Source: Streptomyces sp. 6-11-2
GTDB lineage: Bacteria > Actinomycetota > Actinomycetes > Streptomycetales > Streptomycetaceae
Length of the DNA: 64,000 nt
NCBI RefSeq assembly: GCF_006540305.1
Contig: NZ_BJOR01000001.1
Coordinates: 2,976,001 to 3,040,000, forward strand
Reading direction: 5' to 3'
The position numbers and the translations under genes are program-made. Position 1 is the stretch's first letter. Each line of letters opens with the position of its first letter. The notes beneath the pieces were generated by a model, which saw only the letters and a list, made by a program, of their open reading frames with translations, was not told the origin of the DNA and searched no databases. Shown one piece after another: positions 1 to 8,600 of this stretch.

Positions 1-381
1 TCGACCGCGGGTAAAGTCTCAGGCCTCCTGCGCGGAGCGGGCATCGCGGGAAGCGCGGCCTCGACGGTGTGGAGTACCGCCAACGTCATTTCGCAGGGCA
101 ACCCGGTCGATGCCTTCAAACGTAAGGGTGCCGGGTATGTGGCCGACGTAGCCGAGGTCGGCTTCAACGCATCCATGACCGCGGCCATGATCGCCCCCAA
201 CCCGATCACCATCGGCCTCGCCGTGGGAACCGGCGTCATCTATGCCGGCGCCAAGGTCGTCGAGCACTGGGACGACATCAAGAAGGGGGCGGGGAAGGCT
301 GCCGACTGGGTGGGAAACAAGACGAAGGACCTGGGCAAGAGCATCGCCAAGTCCAAGGTGAACCCAATGAACTGGTTCTGA
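1..381 (+). CDS. C-terminal part of a type VII secretion effector-like protein (5' end outside window)
   Basis: The frame is open from the first base and ends in TGA at 379-381, so this is the 3' part of a gene that begins upstream; a GTG at 67 could be mistaken for its start. The visible 126 residues hold an Ala/Gly-rich hydrophobic stretch (AAMIAPNPITIGLAVGTGVIY) followed by a Lys/Gly-rich amphipathic tail ending NPMNWF. The same arrangement closes the 486-aa protein at 3694-5154 (AGIVVGAGLGYAAYY, then GKGIGHAAQKLGGWLGL). By position beside WXG100 and EccC genes I infer a secreted, possibly membrane-inserting protein of the same family. No catalytic motif is visible. Confidence 0.6.
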   Translation, partial: STAGKVSGLLRGAGIAGSAASTVWSTANVISQGNPVDAFKRKGAGYVADVAEVGFNASMTAAMIAPNPITIGLAVGTGVIYAGAKVVEHWDDIKKGAGKAADWVGNKTKDLGKSIAKSKVNPMNWF

Positions 382-400
382 CCGCGGGGAGCAGGACGAG

Positions 401-1036
401 CTACGCCCGCCGCCGCAGGCGCCCGTAGAGGACGAAAGCCTCCATCGAAACGAACAACCCGCCACTGACCCACACCTGAGACGGGGACACCCCGGTAACC
501 TCCGTGCTCATCCGCGGGGCGAGCCAGTCCTGCGGGTCGGTCACCACCGTGACGCGCTGTCCGGTCTTGAGTTCCTCACCGCAACCGTCGGTACCGTCCA
601 CGTCGTAGGAGCGGGAACCGGCCTCCGCCGTGTCCAGCGGTACGACCGTGCACGTCCGACCGTCAGCTCTCGTGTGTCTTGTGCGATAGGTGCCGGTCTC
701 GACAATCACCGCGTCTTTCCGCAGCCCACGCTGGTCCAAGACGTAGTCGCCCAGCGCAGGCCCCACGAAGAGCATGAAGGCAAAGCCGGAGGCTGCCACG
801 AGAGCACCCGGCCCCGCACCGCACATCGTCCAGGCGGTGATCAGAACGAGCATTGCCAAGAACGCTCCGAGGAGGAGCACGAGCGTCCCCTGCTTCTGTG
901 CGAGCCATGAACAGCCCACCATCACAGCTGGAGTGAGGACCAAGACGGCCACGGTGCCGGGCCACCGGCGCGGCCTCGCCACGTGCAGTGCGGTCTCCGT
1001 CCCGGTCGCCGGGCGCTCACTCTTCCAGGTTGTCAT
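401..1036 (-). CDS. DUF3592-like membrane protein
   Basis: This 211-aa protein starts at ATG 1036. Hydrophobic segments lie near residues 28-45, 50-72 and 77-95, and another near 188-203. The part between the last two is an extracytoplasmic-type domain of about 90 residues with short beta-rich stretches and the sequence GQRVTVVTDPQDWLAP, which resembles the VxYDPxDPS end of DUF3592 proteins. A second protein of the same design sits at 3101-3676. Converging on the partial gene to its left and in line with the T7SS genes to its right, it is probably part of that locus. Exact function unknown. Confidence 0.6.
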   Translation of the reverse strand: MTTWKSERPATGTETALHVARPRRWPGTVAVLVLTPAVMVGCSWLAQKQGTLVLLLGAFLAMLVLITAWTMCGAGPGALVAASGFAFMLFVGPALGDYVLDQRGLRKDAVIVETGTYRTRHTRADGRTCTVVPLDTAEAGSRSYDVDGTDGCGEELKTGQRVTVVTDPQDWLAPRMSTEVTGVSPSQVWVSGGLFVSMEAFVLYGRLRRRA

Positions 1037-1084
1037 CGTGTTGTTCGGTCCTTCAATGCTTCCCGGTCGGCTGCGGCGCCATCG

Positions 1085-1924
1085 TCACTCGCTGCCGATC
1101 AGAAGCTCGTTCCTGTCCGGCAGCAGGTCCGTGATCTTGTCCCAGACCTCGGCAGAATCGGATTTCACCAGGACGAGTGGACTGTCCGGGCCTACCTGAC
1201 CCGGCATGATGGGCTCCTCCGGCTGCTCCCGGATCCAGTAACCGAGTGGACCGCAGTCCCAGACGGCCAGGGCTCGGATCATCGCGGCGCGCTCGCCGTC
1301 GTGCTCGCCGTCCCAGGCCGTGGTGATGCGCCAAGTGGCATTGAGGGAGACGACCAGATCCAGGAACTGAGCGAGTTGCGGGTCCTTGAGATCGGCGTCG
1401 GCCTCGGCCAGCGCCTTGCGTACCAGCGCGCGCGTCTTGTCGTCGTCGGCGTCCGGCTCCTCGAGTGCCACGAACGCGGCGTCCAGCGCTGCCATCGTCG
1501 TCCCGATGCGGACCTCGGGCGCACGTTCCTCGGGCTTGTCCCCCCGGTGCAGATTGACCTTGCGGGACAGTTCCCACACAAGTGTGTTGGGCTCGATGGA
1601 GACGTACTCGGACTCCTCCTCGCCCGGCCATCCGTCGTGCGAGATCACCGCCTCCTGGCCGACGACCACACCGTGGTTGACCGGGCCGTGCTCGCCCGTG
1701 ATTTCCACTTGGACCATGACCACCGGGTCCGCCAGAGCGCCGAGCAGGTCGCGGAGCAGAGGGGCCAGTTCACCCTCTTCTCCCACCAGACCGATGCGCT
1801 GAAGCTCGACCAACGACTCCCACAACTCCTCAGGAGGCGTCTCACCGTCCAGCAGGTGGGCGAAGACGGCGATATGGCGGTCGGCCAGCCGGAAGCGTGC
1901 TCGCGAGCTGTCGTACGAGGGCAC
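1085..1924 (-). CDS. Conserved hypothetical, T7SS-associated (EspG-like at best)
   Basis: A 279-aa soluble, acidic protein from GTG 1924, with a GGGGAGG site about 11 nt upstream. There is no signal peptide and no membrane segment. The N-terminal third (RLADRHIAVFAHLLDGETPPEELWESLVELQRIGL, split as seen) followed by a central beta-rich part is loosely reminiscent of EspG-type secretion chaperones, which bind WXG100/PE-PPE substrates, but I see no diagnostic motif, so that is only a hypothesis. It lies 36 nt downstream of a WXG100 gene on the same strand and is probably cotranscribed with it. Confidence 0.55.
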   Translation of the reverse strand: MPSYDSSRARFRLADRHIAVFAHLLDGETPPEELWESLVELQRIGLVGEEGELAPLLRDLLGALADPVVMVQVEITGEHGPVNHGVVVGQEAVISHDGWPGEEESEYVSIEPNTLVWELSRKVNLHRGDKPEERAPEVRIGTTMAALDAAFVALEEPDADDDKTRALVRKALAEADADLKDPQLAQFLDLVVSLNATWRITTAWDGEHDGERAAMIRALAVWDCGPLGYWIREQPEEPIMPGQVGPDSPLVLVKSDSAEVWDKITDLLPDRNELLIGSE

Positions 1925-1960
1925 TGGTCTGGATTCCTCCCCTGAGGCGGCGGCGCCGGC

Positions 1961-2221
1961 TCACTTCTTCTTTTCCTGTAGGTCCTTGGCGTCCTGAGTG
2001 CACTGGTGCGCTTCGTCCCGCAGCGCCTTCGCAACCGTGCCACACGTCGTCTGCCAGCTCTTCAGCCTGCCGCGCACGTTGTCCGCGTTCGGGCCCGACC
2101 AGGTCTTCATCCCCGTGGTCGCGTGCTTCTTGGCAGTGTCGACGAGCGAGTCGATGTGGTCGGCCAGCGACCTCAACTGGCTGGCACGATGGTTGAGTTC
2201 CTGAATATCAGGATTTGCCAT
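1961..2221 (-). CDS. WXG100 family type VII secretion substrate
   Basis: An 86-aa all-helical protein with the WXG turn as W41-S-G43 midway between two predicted helices, and no signal peptide: the hallmarks of ESAT-6/CFP-10-like proteins. Start ATG 2221 has a strong GGGGGAGG site about 5 nt upstream. The C-terminus (HQCTQDAKDLQEKKK) is long and charged. Family members dimerise and are exported by EccC/EssC machines. It is divergent from another 86-aa WXG100 gene at 2427, so the two may form a heterodimeric pair. Confidence 0.85.
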   Translation of the reverse strand: MANPDIQELNHRASQLRSLADHIDSLVDTAKKHATTGMKTWSGPNADNVRGRLKSWQTTCGTVAKALRDEAHQCTQDAKDLQEKKK

Positions 2222-2426
2222 AGCAGCCTCCCCCGCTGTCTCAGGACCTCAGCATACTGACGCTGTCTCACTCGCTCCGCCCGGTCCCATCGGCCGGACC
2301 ATCACCGTTCGTTCACCGGAAGACCCGATCTCCTGCGGCGCTGGACGAGAACCACGGATGGTGAGGTAGCGTCCACTGTTGCAAACGGACAGTCCGCTTG
2401 CGTTTGAATCAACGGGGAGGATCGTT
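2222..2426. promoter_or_regulatory. Shared promoter region of two divergent WXG100 genes
   Basis: These 205 bp separate the divergent starts at 2221 (minus) and 2427 (plus), so both promoters must lie here or overlap the coding ends. The plus-strand gene has GGGGAGG at 2414-2420. I cannot assign -10/-35 boxes with confidence. Confidence 0.4.
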
Positions 2427-2687
2427 ATGGATCGCGGTGCAGATCTCCATCGGCTCCGGGAGCTCTCGAAGCTCTACGCCCGCAAGTCTCACGATCTGCA
2501 GGTGCTCATCAAGGAGCTGGACTCGGCGACGGGCAGCAGCGAGAGCTACTGGAAGGGCCCGAAGGCCGACCGGTTCCGCCAGGACTGGCACGACGTCAAG
2601 CCGACGTTCTCGAAGTGGGTCGACACCCTGCACGACGCCAGCAAGTCGGCCAACACGAGCGCCGACAACATCGAGCGCGCCACCTGA
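2427..2687 (+). CDS. WXG100 family type VII secretion substrate
   Basis: An 86-aa protein with the WXG turn at W42-K-G44 (YWKGPKADRF) between two helices. I chose ATG 2427 because GGGGAGG ends 6 nt before it; an upstream in-frame start at 2379 has no such site and would add 16 residues not typical of the family. It has the same length as its divergent neighbour at 1961-2221, consistent with an EsxA/EsxB-type partner pair. Expected role: small helical substrate or chaperone partner of the EccC-type ATPase encoded at 5621-10108. Confidence 0.85.
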   Translation: MDRGADLHRLRELSKLYARKSHDLQVLIKELDSATGSSESYWKGPKADRFRQDWHDVKPTFSKWVDTLHDASKSANTSADNIERAT

Positions 2688-2706
2688 TCCCAGGAGCCTC
2701 TTGCTC

Positions 2707-2773
2707 GTACCACATTCTGACAGTGCACCGGGACCCCAGGCCGTCGCGGCGGGGGCCGGTGCACTGGTGGTAC
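2707..2773. terminator. Bidirectional terminator between convergent genes
   Basis: A perfect 11-bp inverted repeat (CAGTGCACCGG at 2721-2731, CCGGTGCACTG at 2756-2766) is extended by outer arms GTACCAC (2707-2713) and GTGGTAC (2767-2773). It sits between the convergent genes ending at 2687 and 2793. Confidence 0.7.
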
Positions 2774-2792
2774 GTGGACGCGCTCCGGAGGG

Positions 2793-3095
2793 TCAGACGC
2801 CCTTCTGGTACAGCCGGGCTTCGGCCGCTGGGACCTTGTCGGGCTCGTTACGAATGGCAGCGTCGACAATGGGGAGCAGCTTGCCCACCTCTTCACCCAG
2901 CTTCTTGTGACGGCCTTCCAGTTCCCGATGCCAGGCGCGAGCGTTCTTTCCGACCCAGACCTTGTCGCCGCCGATGTCCCGTGTCGGCCCCTGCAACGCC
3001 TTCGTGAAGGACTCGACGTCTCTCGCGAGATCGCGGCGCAGCTTCTCCAGGTCCGCTTTTCTGGGGTTTGCGACTTCAGGTTCGGAATCCGTCAT
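2793..3095 (-). CDS. WXG100-like small helical protein
   Basis: A 100-aa helical, charged protein with a WxG turn at W47-V-G49 (VWVGKNARAW), matching the family pattern of W-x-G followed by an A-x-x-F/W helix. The start is ambiguous: ATG 3095 has GGTGA 5 nt upstream, whereas GTG 3104 would add three residues and overlaps the TGA of the preceding gene. It follows the DUF3592-like gene without a gap, so the two are probably translationally coupled. It is longer and more charged than the other two WXG100 proteins. Confidence 0.75.
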   Translation of the reverse strand: MTDSEPEVANPRKADLEKLRRDLARDVESFTKALQGPTRDIGGDKVWVGKNARAWHRELEGRHKKLGEEVGKLLPIVDAAIRNEPDKVPAAEARLYQKGV

Positions 3096-3100
3096 CCCTG

Positions 3101-3676
3101 TCACCTTTCAGCCTTTGATTCCTTCAACACCGTGCGACGCCGTATCGCAAGGAAGATCGCACCAGCCAGCAAAACTGGGGCCAGCATCACCGACACCAGC
3201 ATGGGCAGTGTCATAGCCGGCGGATTCTGCACCCACTTCGTCGTCAGCACCCTGCTCGGGTCCCGAGGGTCATAGGTCACAGACACGGAGGAACCCGCGG
3301 CCAGACCAGCAGGACGCCTTCCTCCCCAGTCACTGAGAGCGGTCTCCTGCTCCCCGCGCTTGGGATCGTTGAACCGGATCCTGATATTTCCCGGACTACC
3401 GAACTTGTCCCGCGGCGAGGCCACGATTTCGGCGGCAACGGACACTCCTCGGGAACGCAGGTCGTCCACGAGCGAGCGCGAGGGAAGCCAGAGCACCAGG
3501 AAGGCCCCGGCAGCAGCCACGGCCATGAGGAAGATGGCCGCGACAAGCCGTCGCTGCGGCAGCGGCGTCTGCCGCTCACCGGCGCGTAGCTTGCGCAACT
3601 CGGCCTCGGCAGCCAGCCGTTCGGCGGATTTCGGTGGCGGCGTCCAGTCATCCCGCGACCGCTTCTTTTTTCCCAC
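3101..3676 (-). CDS. DUF3592-like membrane protein
   Basis: A 191-aa protein from GTG 3676, with GGAGA about 9 nt upstream; the frame is open further upstream but that part overlaps the preceding gene and is arginine-rich noise. After a charged cytoplasmic head (VGKKKRSRDDW) come a membrane segment near residues 44-63, an external beta domain of about 75 residues (VAAEIVASPRDKFGSPGNIR, later VSVTYDPRDPSRVL), and a second membrane segment near 155-178. The V-x-Y-D-P-x-D-P-S ending is typical of DUF3592. It lies 17 nt after the effector-like gene at 3694-5154, in the same operon. Confidence 0.7.
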   Translation of the reverse strand: MGKKKRSRDDWTPPPKSAERLAAEAELRKLRAGERQTPLPQRRLVAAIFLMAVAAAGAFLVLWLPSRSLVDDLRSRGVSVAAEIVASPRDKFGSPGNIRIRFNDPKRGEQETALSDWGGRRPAGLAAGSSVSVTYDPRDPSRVLTTKWVQNPPAMTLPMLVSVMLAPVLLAGAIFLAIRRRTVLKESKAER

Positions 3677-3693
3677 GAGAACGATTCTCCGTC

Positions 3694-5154
3694 TCAAAGC
3701 CCCAGCCAGCCACCGAGCTTCTGGGCTGCGTGGCCTATCCCCTTGCCGACCTCCGAGGCAGCATGACTGACGGCGTGCACAGCCTTCTTGCCGGTGTCGG
3801 TGTTCAGGGCGTAGTAGGCAGCGTAACCAAGCCCGGCACCGACCACGATGCCTGCCGCCACGCCCCAGCCGACCGGCCCCCCGCACGCCGCCACAGCAGC
3901 CACGCCGACCCAGGTACCGGCCATTCCGGCTCCGAGAGACGCGACGTTCGAGACGACGGCCACATCCGGGTCCGAGTGGTTGACCTCGATGTCGTATGCG
4001 ATACCGCCGACCGTCAGCAGCGCGCCCACCAAGGGAACCCGCCCGCCCGCTCTGAACATCTTTCCGAGCCAGCCGGCGTTCGCACCCGCCGGCGCCGCCC
4101 TGATGAACGGGATCTTGTCAGCGCACCAGCGGACTCCATCCCCGACCGAGGCCTCCATGAGCCTGGACAGCGACCCCATACCGTATTTGGAGAAGACACG
4201 CTCGGCCTCGCGGGTGGCTGTCTTGGAGGCCTTCGCGTTGAACCTCGTCTCCTTCCTGAACCTTGCACGCTCTGCGGGCGTCATGGCGTTGATTCGTTTC
4301 TCGTAGGCCGCCTTGGCTGCCTTCGAGAACTCTTCCGCCTCGTCCCAGAACCTGTCCGCCAGGTTGGACTGGACGCCAATGACAGCGGCCATGAGCCCTG
4401 CGTGCACAGTCCACGTCGCCTTGGGGTCCCCCAGGTCCGTAACTGCCTTCGTCAGGTGCTTCCACGCGGTATCCCACAGGTCGGGGTCGTCACCCTGCAT
4501 CAGCGCACGGTTGAAAACCGCCCCCGGCTCATCCTCGGGAATGTCACCGTGGAAGAGGTCCAGCACCTTGTTGAATCCGGGTGCCGGACTGGGGGCGTTC
4601 GCCGCTGCCGTGAACGCGGCACCGAACGTCTTGGCGTCCTCCTTGGCCGTCGGCGCATTGGACAGGGCGATGGCCATGGGAAGGTTCTTGACGAGGTTCG
4701 GGTCCATCTTGGCGTAGAACGCCGAGGTGAAGTCCGGATCACCCTTGTGTTTCGCCAGTTCCTCGGCGATGCGGTGGAATTCCGGGCCGGCCTCCTCGGG
4801 TGACATCCCCGCGAGCCCGTCGGCTTCCTTGGCCAGATCCGCGCCCTCCGTCCGCGCCTGTTGCACTGTCCAGACCGGCTCGCGCAGTTGGACCATGGTG
4901 GGCTTGGGTCCCACGCCCTTGAACTCCATGGCTTCGGCCAGTGCTTGGCGGCGACGGAGCATAGGCAGTTCGTCGTCGACCCAGGAGGCGATCCGATCGA
5001 TCCGAGTCAGACTGCCGGTATCGAGTCCGAATCTCTGGAATCGACCGAAGTACGCGCTCTTGCCCGAATGAAGGGTCTTACTGCTTGACGTGAGGTCGTT
5101 GATGGTCTTCAGGAGGTTGGCCGGATTGATTCCCGAGAAGTTCGGATCAACCAT
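3694..5154 (-). CDS. Large type VII secretion effector-like protein with hydrophobic glycine-rich tail
   Basis: A 486-aa protein. The start is taken at ATG 5154, inside the end of the previous gene (overlap ATGGTTGA); a GTG at 5172 is possible but lacks a better ribosome site. The N-terminal 250 residues are helical (FSGINPANLLKTIND, WVDDELPMLRRRQALAEAM) like the secretion domains of long WXG/LXG proteins. Residues about 360-450 are hydrophobic and rich in Gly, Ala and Val, a glycine-zipper-like region that could insert in membranes. I recognise no nuclease, ADP-ribosylase or protease motif. The tail resembles that of the partial protein at 1-381, so these look like paralogues with different heads. 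Role inferred from context: secreted effector or structural component. Confidence 0.65.
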   Translation of the reverse strand: MVDPNFSGINPANLLKTINDLTSSSKTLHSGKSAYFGRFQRFGLDTGSLTRIDRIASWVDDELPMLRRRQALAEAMEFKGVGPKPTMVQLREPVWTVQQARTEGADLAKEADGLAGMSPEEAGPEFHRIAEELAKHKGDPDFTSAFYAKMDPNLVKNLPMAIALSNAPTAKEDAKTFGAAFTAAANAPSPAPGFNKVLDLFHGDIPEDEPGAVFNRALMQGDDPDLWDTAWKHLTKAVTDLGDPKATWTVHAGLMAAVIGVQSNLADRFWDEAEEFSKAAKAAYEKRINAMTPAERARFRKETRFNAKASKTATREAERVFSKYGMGSLSRLMEASVGDGVRWCADKIPFIRAAPAGANAGWLGKMFRAGGRVPLVGALLTVGGIAYDIEVNHSDPDVAVVSNVASLGAGMAGTWVGVAAVAACGGPVGWGVAAGIVVGAGLGYAAYYALNTDTGKKAVHAVSHAASEVGKGIGHAAQKLGGWLGL

Positions 5155-5476
5155 CTGTCGGGTTTCCCGCACTGCCAGGAAGTCGCGGGTCCATGAGGAT
5201 GGCTCCGGCGCCCGACCCTTGCAGTACCGCCTCCAGCTTGTCGGTCGGGAGGGCGACCCACGGCTGTTCCTCGCCCAGTGCCTCGACCAAGCGTGCCACG
5301 GTGGAGAAGGCGAGGGCGACGAGTTGCTCCCCGCCTGACTCCGTCTGAAGAGGGATGAGCATCACATCGACCGTGCCTGCCAGGATTGGTGCTCCGTCTT
5401 CGTCTCGCGGCAGATCCGTCATCGTGGGCAGCACCAGAACATCTGGAGTTTCTGGCGGTGGCTGCGTCGAATCCAT
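5147..5476 (-). CDS. SseB-family (SAV_915-like) protein
   Basis: A 109-aa protein starting at ATG 5476 (MDSTQPPPETPDVLVLPTMT). The pattern is that of SseB N-terminal domains: a beta strand, then VDVMLIPLQTESGGEQLVA, an alpha segment FSTVARLVEALG, and a terminal GAGAILMDPRL where the family usually has LNP. SseB-like proteins are widespread small soluble proteins beside actinobacterial T7SS genes, with no enzymatic role known to me. It overlaps the effector gene by 8 nt, implying coupled translation. Longer upstream extensions are open but arginine-rich and unlikely. Confidence 0.7.
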   Translation of the reverse strand: MDSTQPPPETPDVLVLPTMTDLPRDEDGAPILAGTVDVMLIPLQTESGGEQLVALAFSTVARLVEALGEEQPWVALPTDKLEAVLQGSGAGAILMDPRLPGSAGNPTDG

Positions 5477-5570
5477 CGGCCCATCGTACGAGTTGTACGC
5501 CGATCGAAGCATGAGGCGCACTAAGGCTTGGCAACTTCCCCGCAATTCCCGGCCGCCGCCACGGGCCGGC

Positions 5571-5600
5571 CGGGGCTCCATCCGCTCGGATGGAGCCCCG
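5571..5600 (-). terminator. Rho-independent-type hairpin after eccC
   Basis: CGGGGCTCCATCCG (5571-5584) pairs perfectly with CGGATGGAGCCCCG (5587-5600). It lies 20 nt beyond the eccC stop and upstream of the SseB-like gene, so it probably separates two transcription units. Confidence 0.7.
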
Positions 5601-5620
5601 GCGCCTGCACCGTCGTGCCG

Positions 5621-8600
5621 TCAGTCGTTGATGACGGCTTGGATGGGCATGAACGAGCCTCCCGACACGAACAGCCCGCTGCCGGCCGGTCCGCCGCCGC
5701 TGTTCGCCGGGAGCCGGATGCCGAACAGTTCGCCCTCCGAGGCACTTTGGGGGGTGAGGAGCAGGCCGTTTCGGGACTTGCGGGCCTCCGTGGCGAAGCC
5801 GCGATACTGGCCCGAAAGGCTGTCCGTCATGCCGGCGGCGATGAGCCCGAGGCCTCCGTCCCCACCCTTGCGGACCACGCTCTCCAACGCCTCGTCGAGC
5901 CGAGTGTCGTAGAGGAGTTCCGCGTCGTCGACGACGACGACGTACGGGCCTCCCTCAAGGTTCTCGACCAGTTCGTCGAGGTCTTCCTCTCGGCTGTCGG
6001 CGTTGAGGAATCCAAGGACACCGGCACGCCCCTCCAGAGCACGCAGCGGTGAACGGCGCGGCGTGACGACGACTACGTGGGTACCGGCCGCCAGGAGTGA
6101 CTGGGTGGCGGCCCTCAACAGGGTCGAACGGCCGGACTTCGGTGGGCCTGCGATGACGAAGCCCGGACCGTTCTCCTCCAGGTCGATACCGACTGGGCGC
6201 AGTTCGTCGCCACCGACGCCCAGAAGTGCCCACAGTGGCGACGAGGGTGCGAAGTCGGGGTCCAAGGCCAGCGCCTCGGAGGCCGTGATCCGGGAAGGCA
6301 GTGCGTCTACCCGCATGGGGCGGTGCCCGACGGGCAAACGGCCGTGGCGTGAGGCCGCCTCCTCCGCGATGGCTCGCAACGCACGGACCTGGGCTTGGCC
6401 CGAGGGATCGTCGTCCAGTAGAGCAATCTGGGTCTCGTCGACACCGTCGTCGGTGACGCGCAGGGCACGGCCGGGCGGCATGTTCTTGGGCACTTCGCGA
6501 GCTTGGAGGCCGGCCGCGGAGTAGTCGTTCGGATCGGCGAAACGCAGAACGAGCCGGTCGGCGAAGGCCGAGGAGACGTGCCCGCTCAGGCCACTGCGGT
6601 CGGCGGTCATGACCACCTTCAGGCCCACCGCGGAGCCTTCACGGAAGATCCGCTGCATCAGCTCGATCATCTGACCGTAGTTGAAGTTCTCAAAGGTGGA
6701 GGTGAAGCCTTCCCAACTGTCGAGAAGCAGCACCATCCACGGGAGCCGCTCCTCGGGCGCCGCGGCTGCGCGCTGTTCCGCGGCGCTGGAGGTGCCTTCC
6801 ATGGCCAGCAGTTGCTGACGCCTTGCGATCTCGGCCAACAGCCGGTCGATCAGGCGCCGCACCCGGTCGGGCTCGTCGCGGCTGACCACGGCGCCGACGT
6901 GCGGCAGACGCATCAACGGCAGCAGTGCGTTGGAACCGCAGTCGATGCCGTAGACGTGCACGTCATACGGGGAGGTGGTGCGGGCCAGGGAGCCGGCCAG
7001 GGTGCGCAGGGCTGTCGAGCGGCCACAGCGCGCGCCGCCCACCAGCATCGTGTGCTCGCCGTGCACAAGGTCCAGGACCATGGGCCTACGGCTCTGCTGG
7101 GCCGGGAGGTCGATCAGGCCGAAGGGAATGGGCGGCACATCCTCGCCGTGTCCCTTCTGAGCCGAAGGGGCCTCGCCGTATGTGGCCAGTTCTTCCAACG
7201 TCACCTTCTGTGCCAGCGGCTCCAGCCACGGGCTGCGCTGCTCCCCGAAGCCCATCCGCACCGCGCCGTCCGCCACAGCGTCGACGAGGACCGCCAAGTC
7301 GGTGACCATGGTGCCGTCGTCCTCGGACTCCGCCGCTTTCGGCAGCGGGCGGCCATAGGAATTCCAGGGCAGGTGGACCAGCGTCGCCTTGGGGCCGGTA
7401 CAGCCCGTGGCGGGGCGGCGGCCGCCGATACGCGCCGACTGCACGCCGACCAAGGACTGGGCACCGGAGCGGACGTACATGCGTCCGGGGGTGGACTTCG
7501 CGATGGCGCCCGAGTCGGGGGCGTCGATGACGTCCATGGACTCCGAGGCGTCCGTCACGCGTAGCGCGATCCGCAGGTTGGTGTTGGCGCGGATGTCCGC
7601 GCTGACCACACCCGCCGGCCGCTGCGTGGCCAGGATCAGGTGCACACCGAGGGAACGGCCACGGCGGGCGATGTCGACAAGACCCGCGACGAAGTCGGGT
7701 AGTTCGGCGACGAGCGAGGCGAACTCGTCGATGACCAGGACGAGCCGGGGCATCGGCTCGAGCTCGGGGCGGATCTTGCGCGTGTCGTTGTAGTCCTCAA
7801 TGTCCTTGGCGGCGGCATCGAAAAGGATCTTCTCCCGGCGGTGCAGCTCGGCCGCGAGGGATGCCAGGGCCCGCTCGGTCAGGTGCGCGTCCAGATCGCT
7901 GACCATGCCGACTGTGTGCGGCAGCCGGGCGCAGTCCATGAACGCGCTGCCACCCTTGTAGTCGATGAGGACGTAGTTCAGGGCGTCGGGACGGTTGGCG
8001 ACGGCGAGCGAGGCGATGATCGTCTGCAAGAGCTCCGACTTGCCGGCACCCGTCGTACCCGCGACCAGTGCGTGCGGACCGTCTCGCCGGATGTCCAGGA
8101 CGAACGGCCCGTCCGCCGCGATGCCGACGGGCGCGGCCGTCGTCGACCCGCGCGTCTTCCAGATCCGCTCCACATCCAGGCCCGTGGGATCGGGCAGCCC
8201 CAGCAGACTCAGCAACCGGGCAGAGGTGGGCAGGCTGCTGTTGGCGTCGTCACGGCTGACATCACGCACGGGCGCGAGGGACCGGGCGAGCAGTTCACAC
8301 CACTCCGGTGTGACTTGGTCGGCCAGGACGTCCCCGACGGACTCCAGGCCGTACCCGCGCACTCTCACATGGTGCGCTGCTTCGGGTGACCAGGCCACGA
8401 CGGCCTTGCACTCCTCGGGCAGCAGGCGCTCGTCCTCGTCGATGCAGAGAGCGAGGATGCCGTACTGCGGTCCCTCGGTCAGTAGTTGGGGCATGCCGGG
8501 TACCCGGCGCAGAAGGCGTGCTCCGTCGAGGACCAACAGGATGTTGGGGTCCGGGTACAGCTGACCCGTCATGTTGTTCTGATCGCGAGCCGCCTTACGG

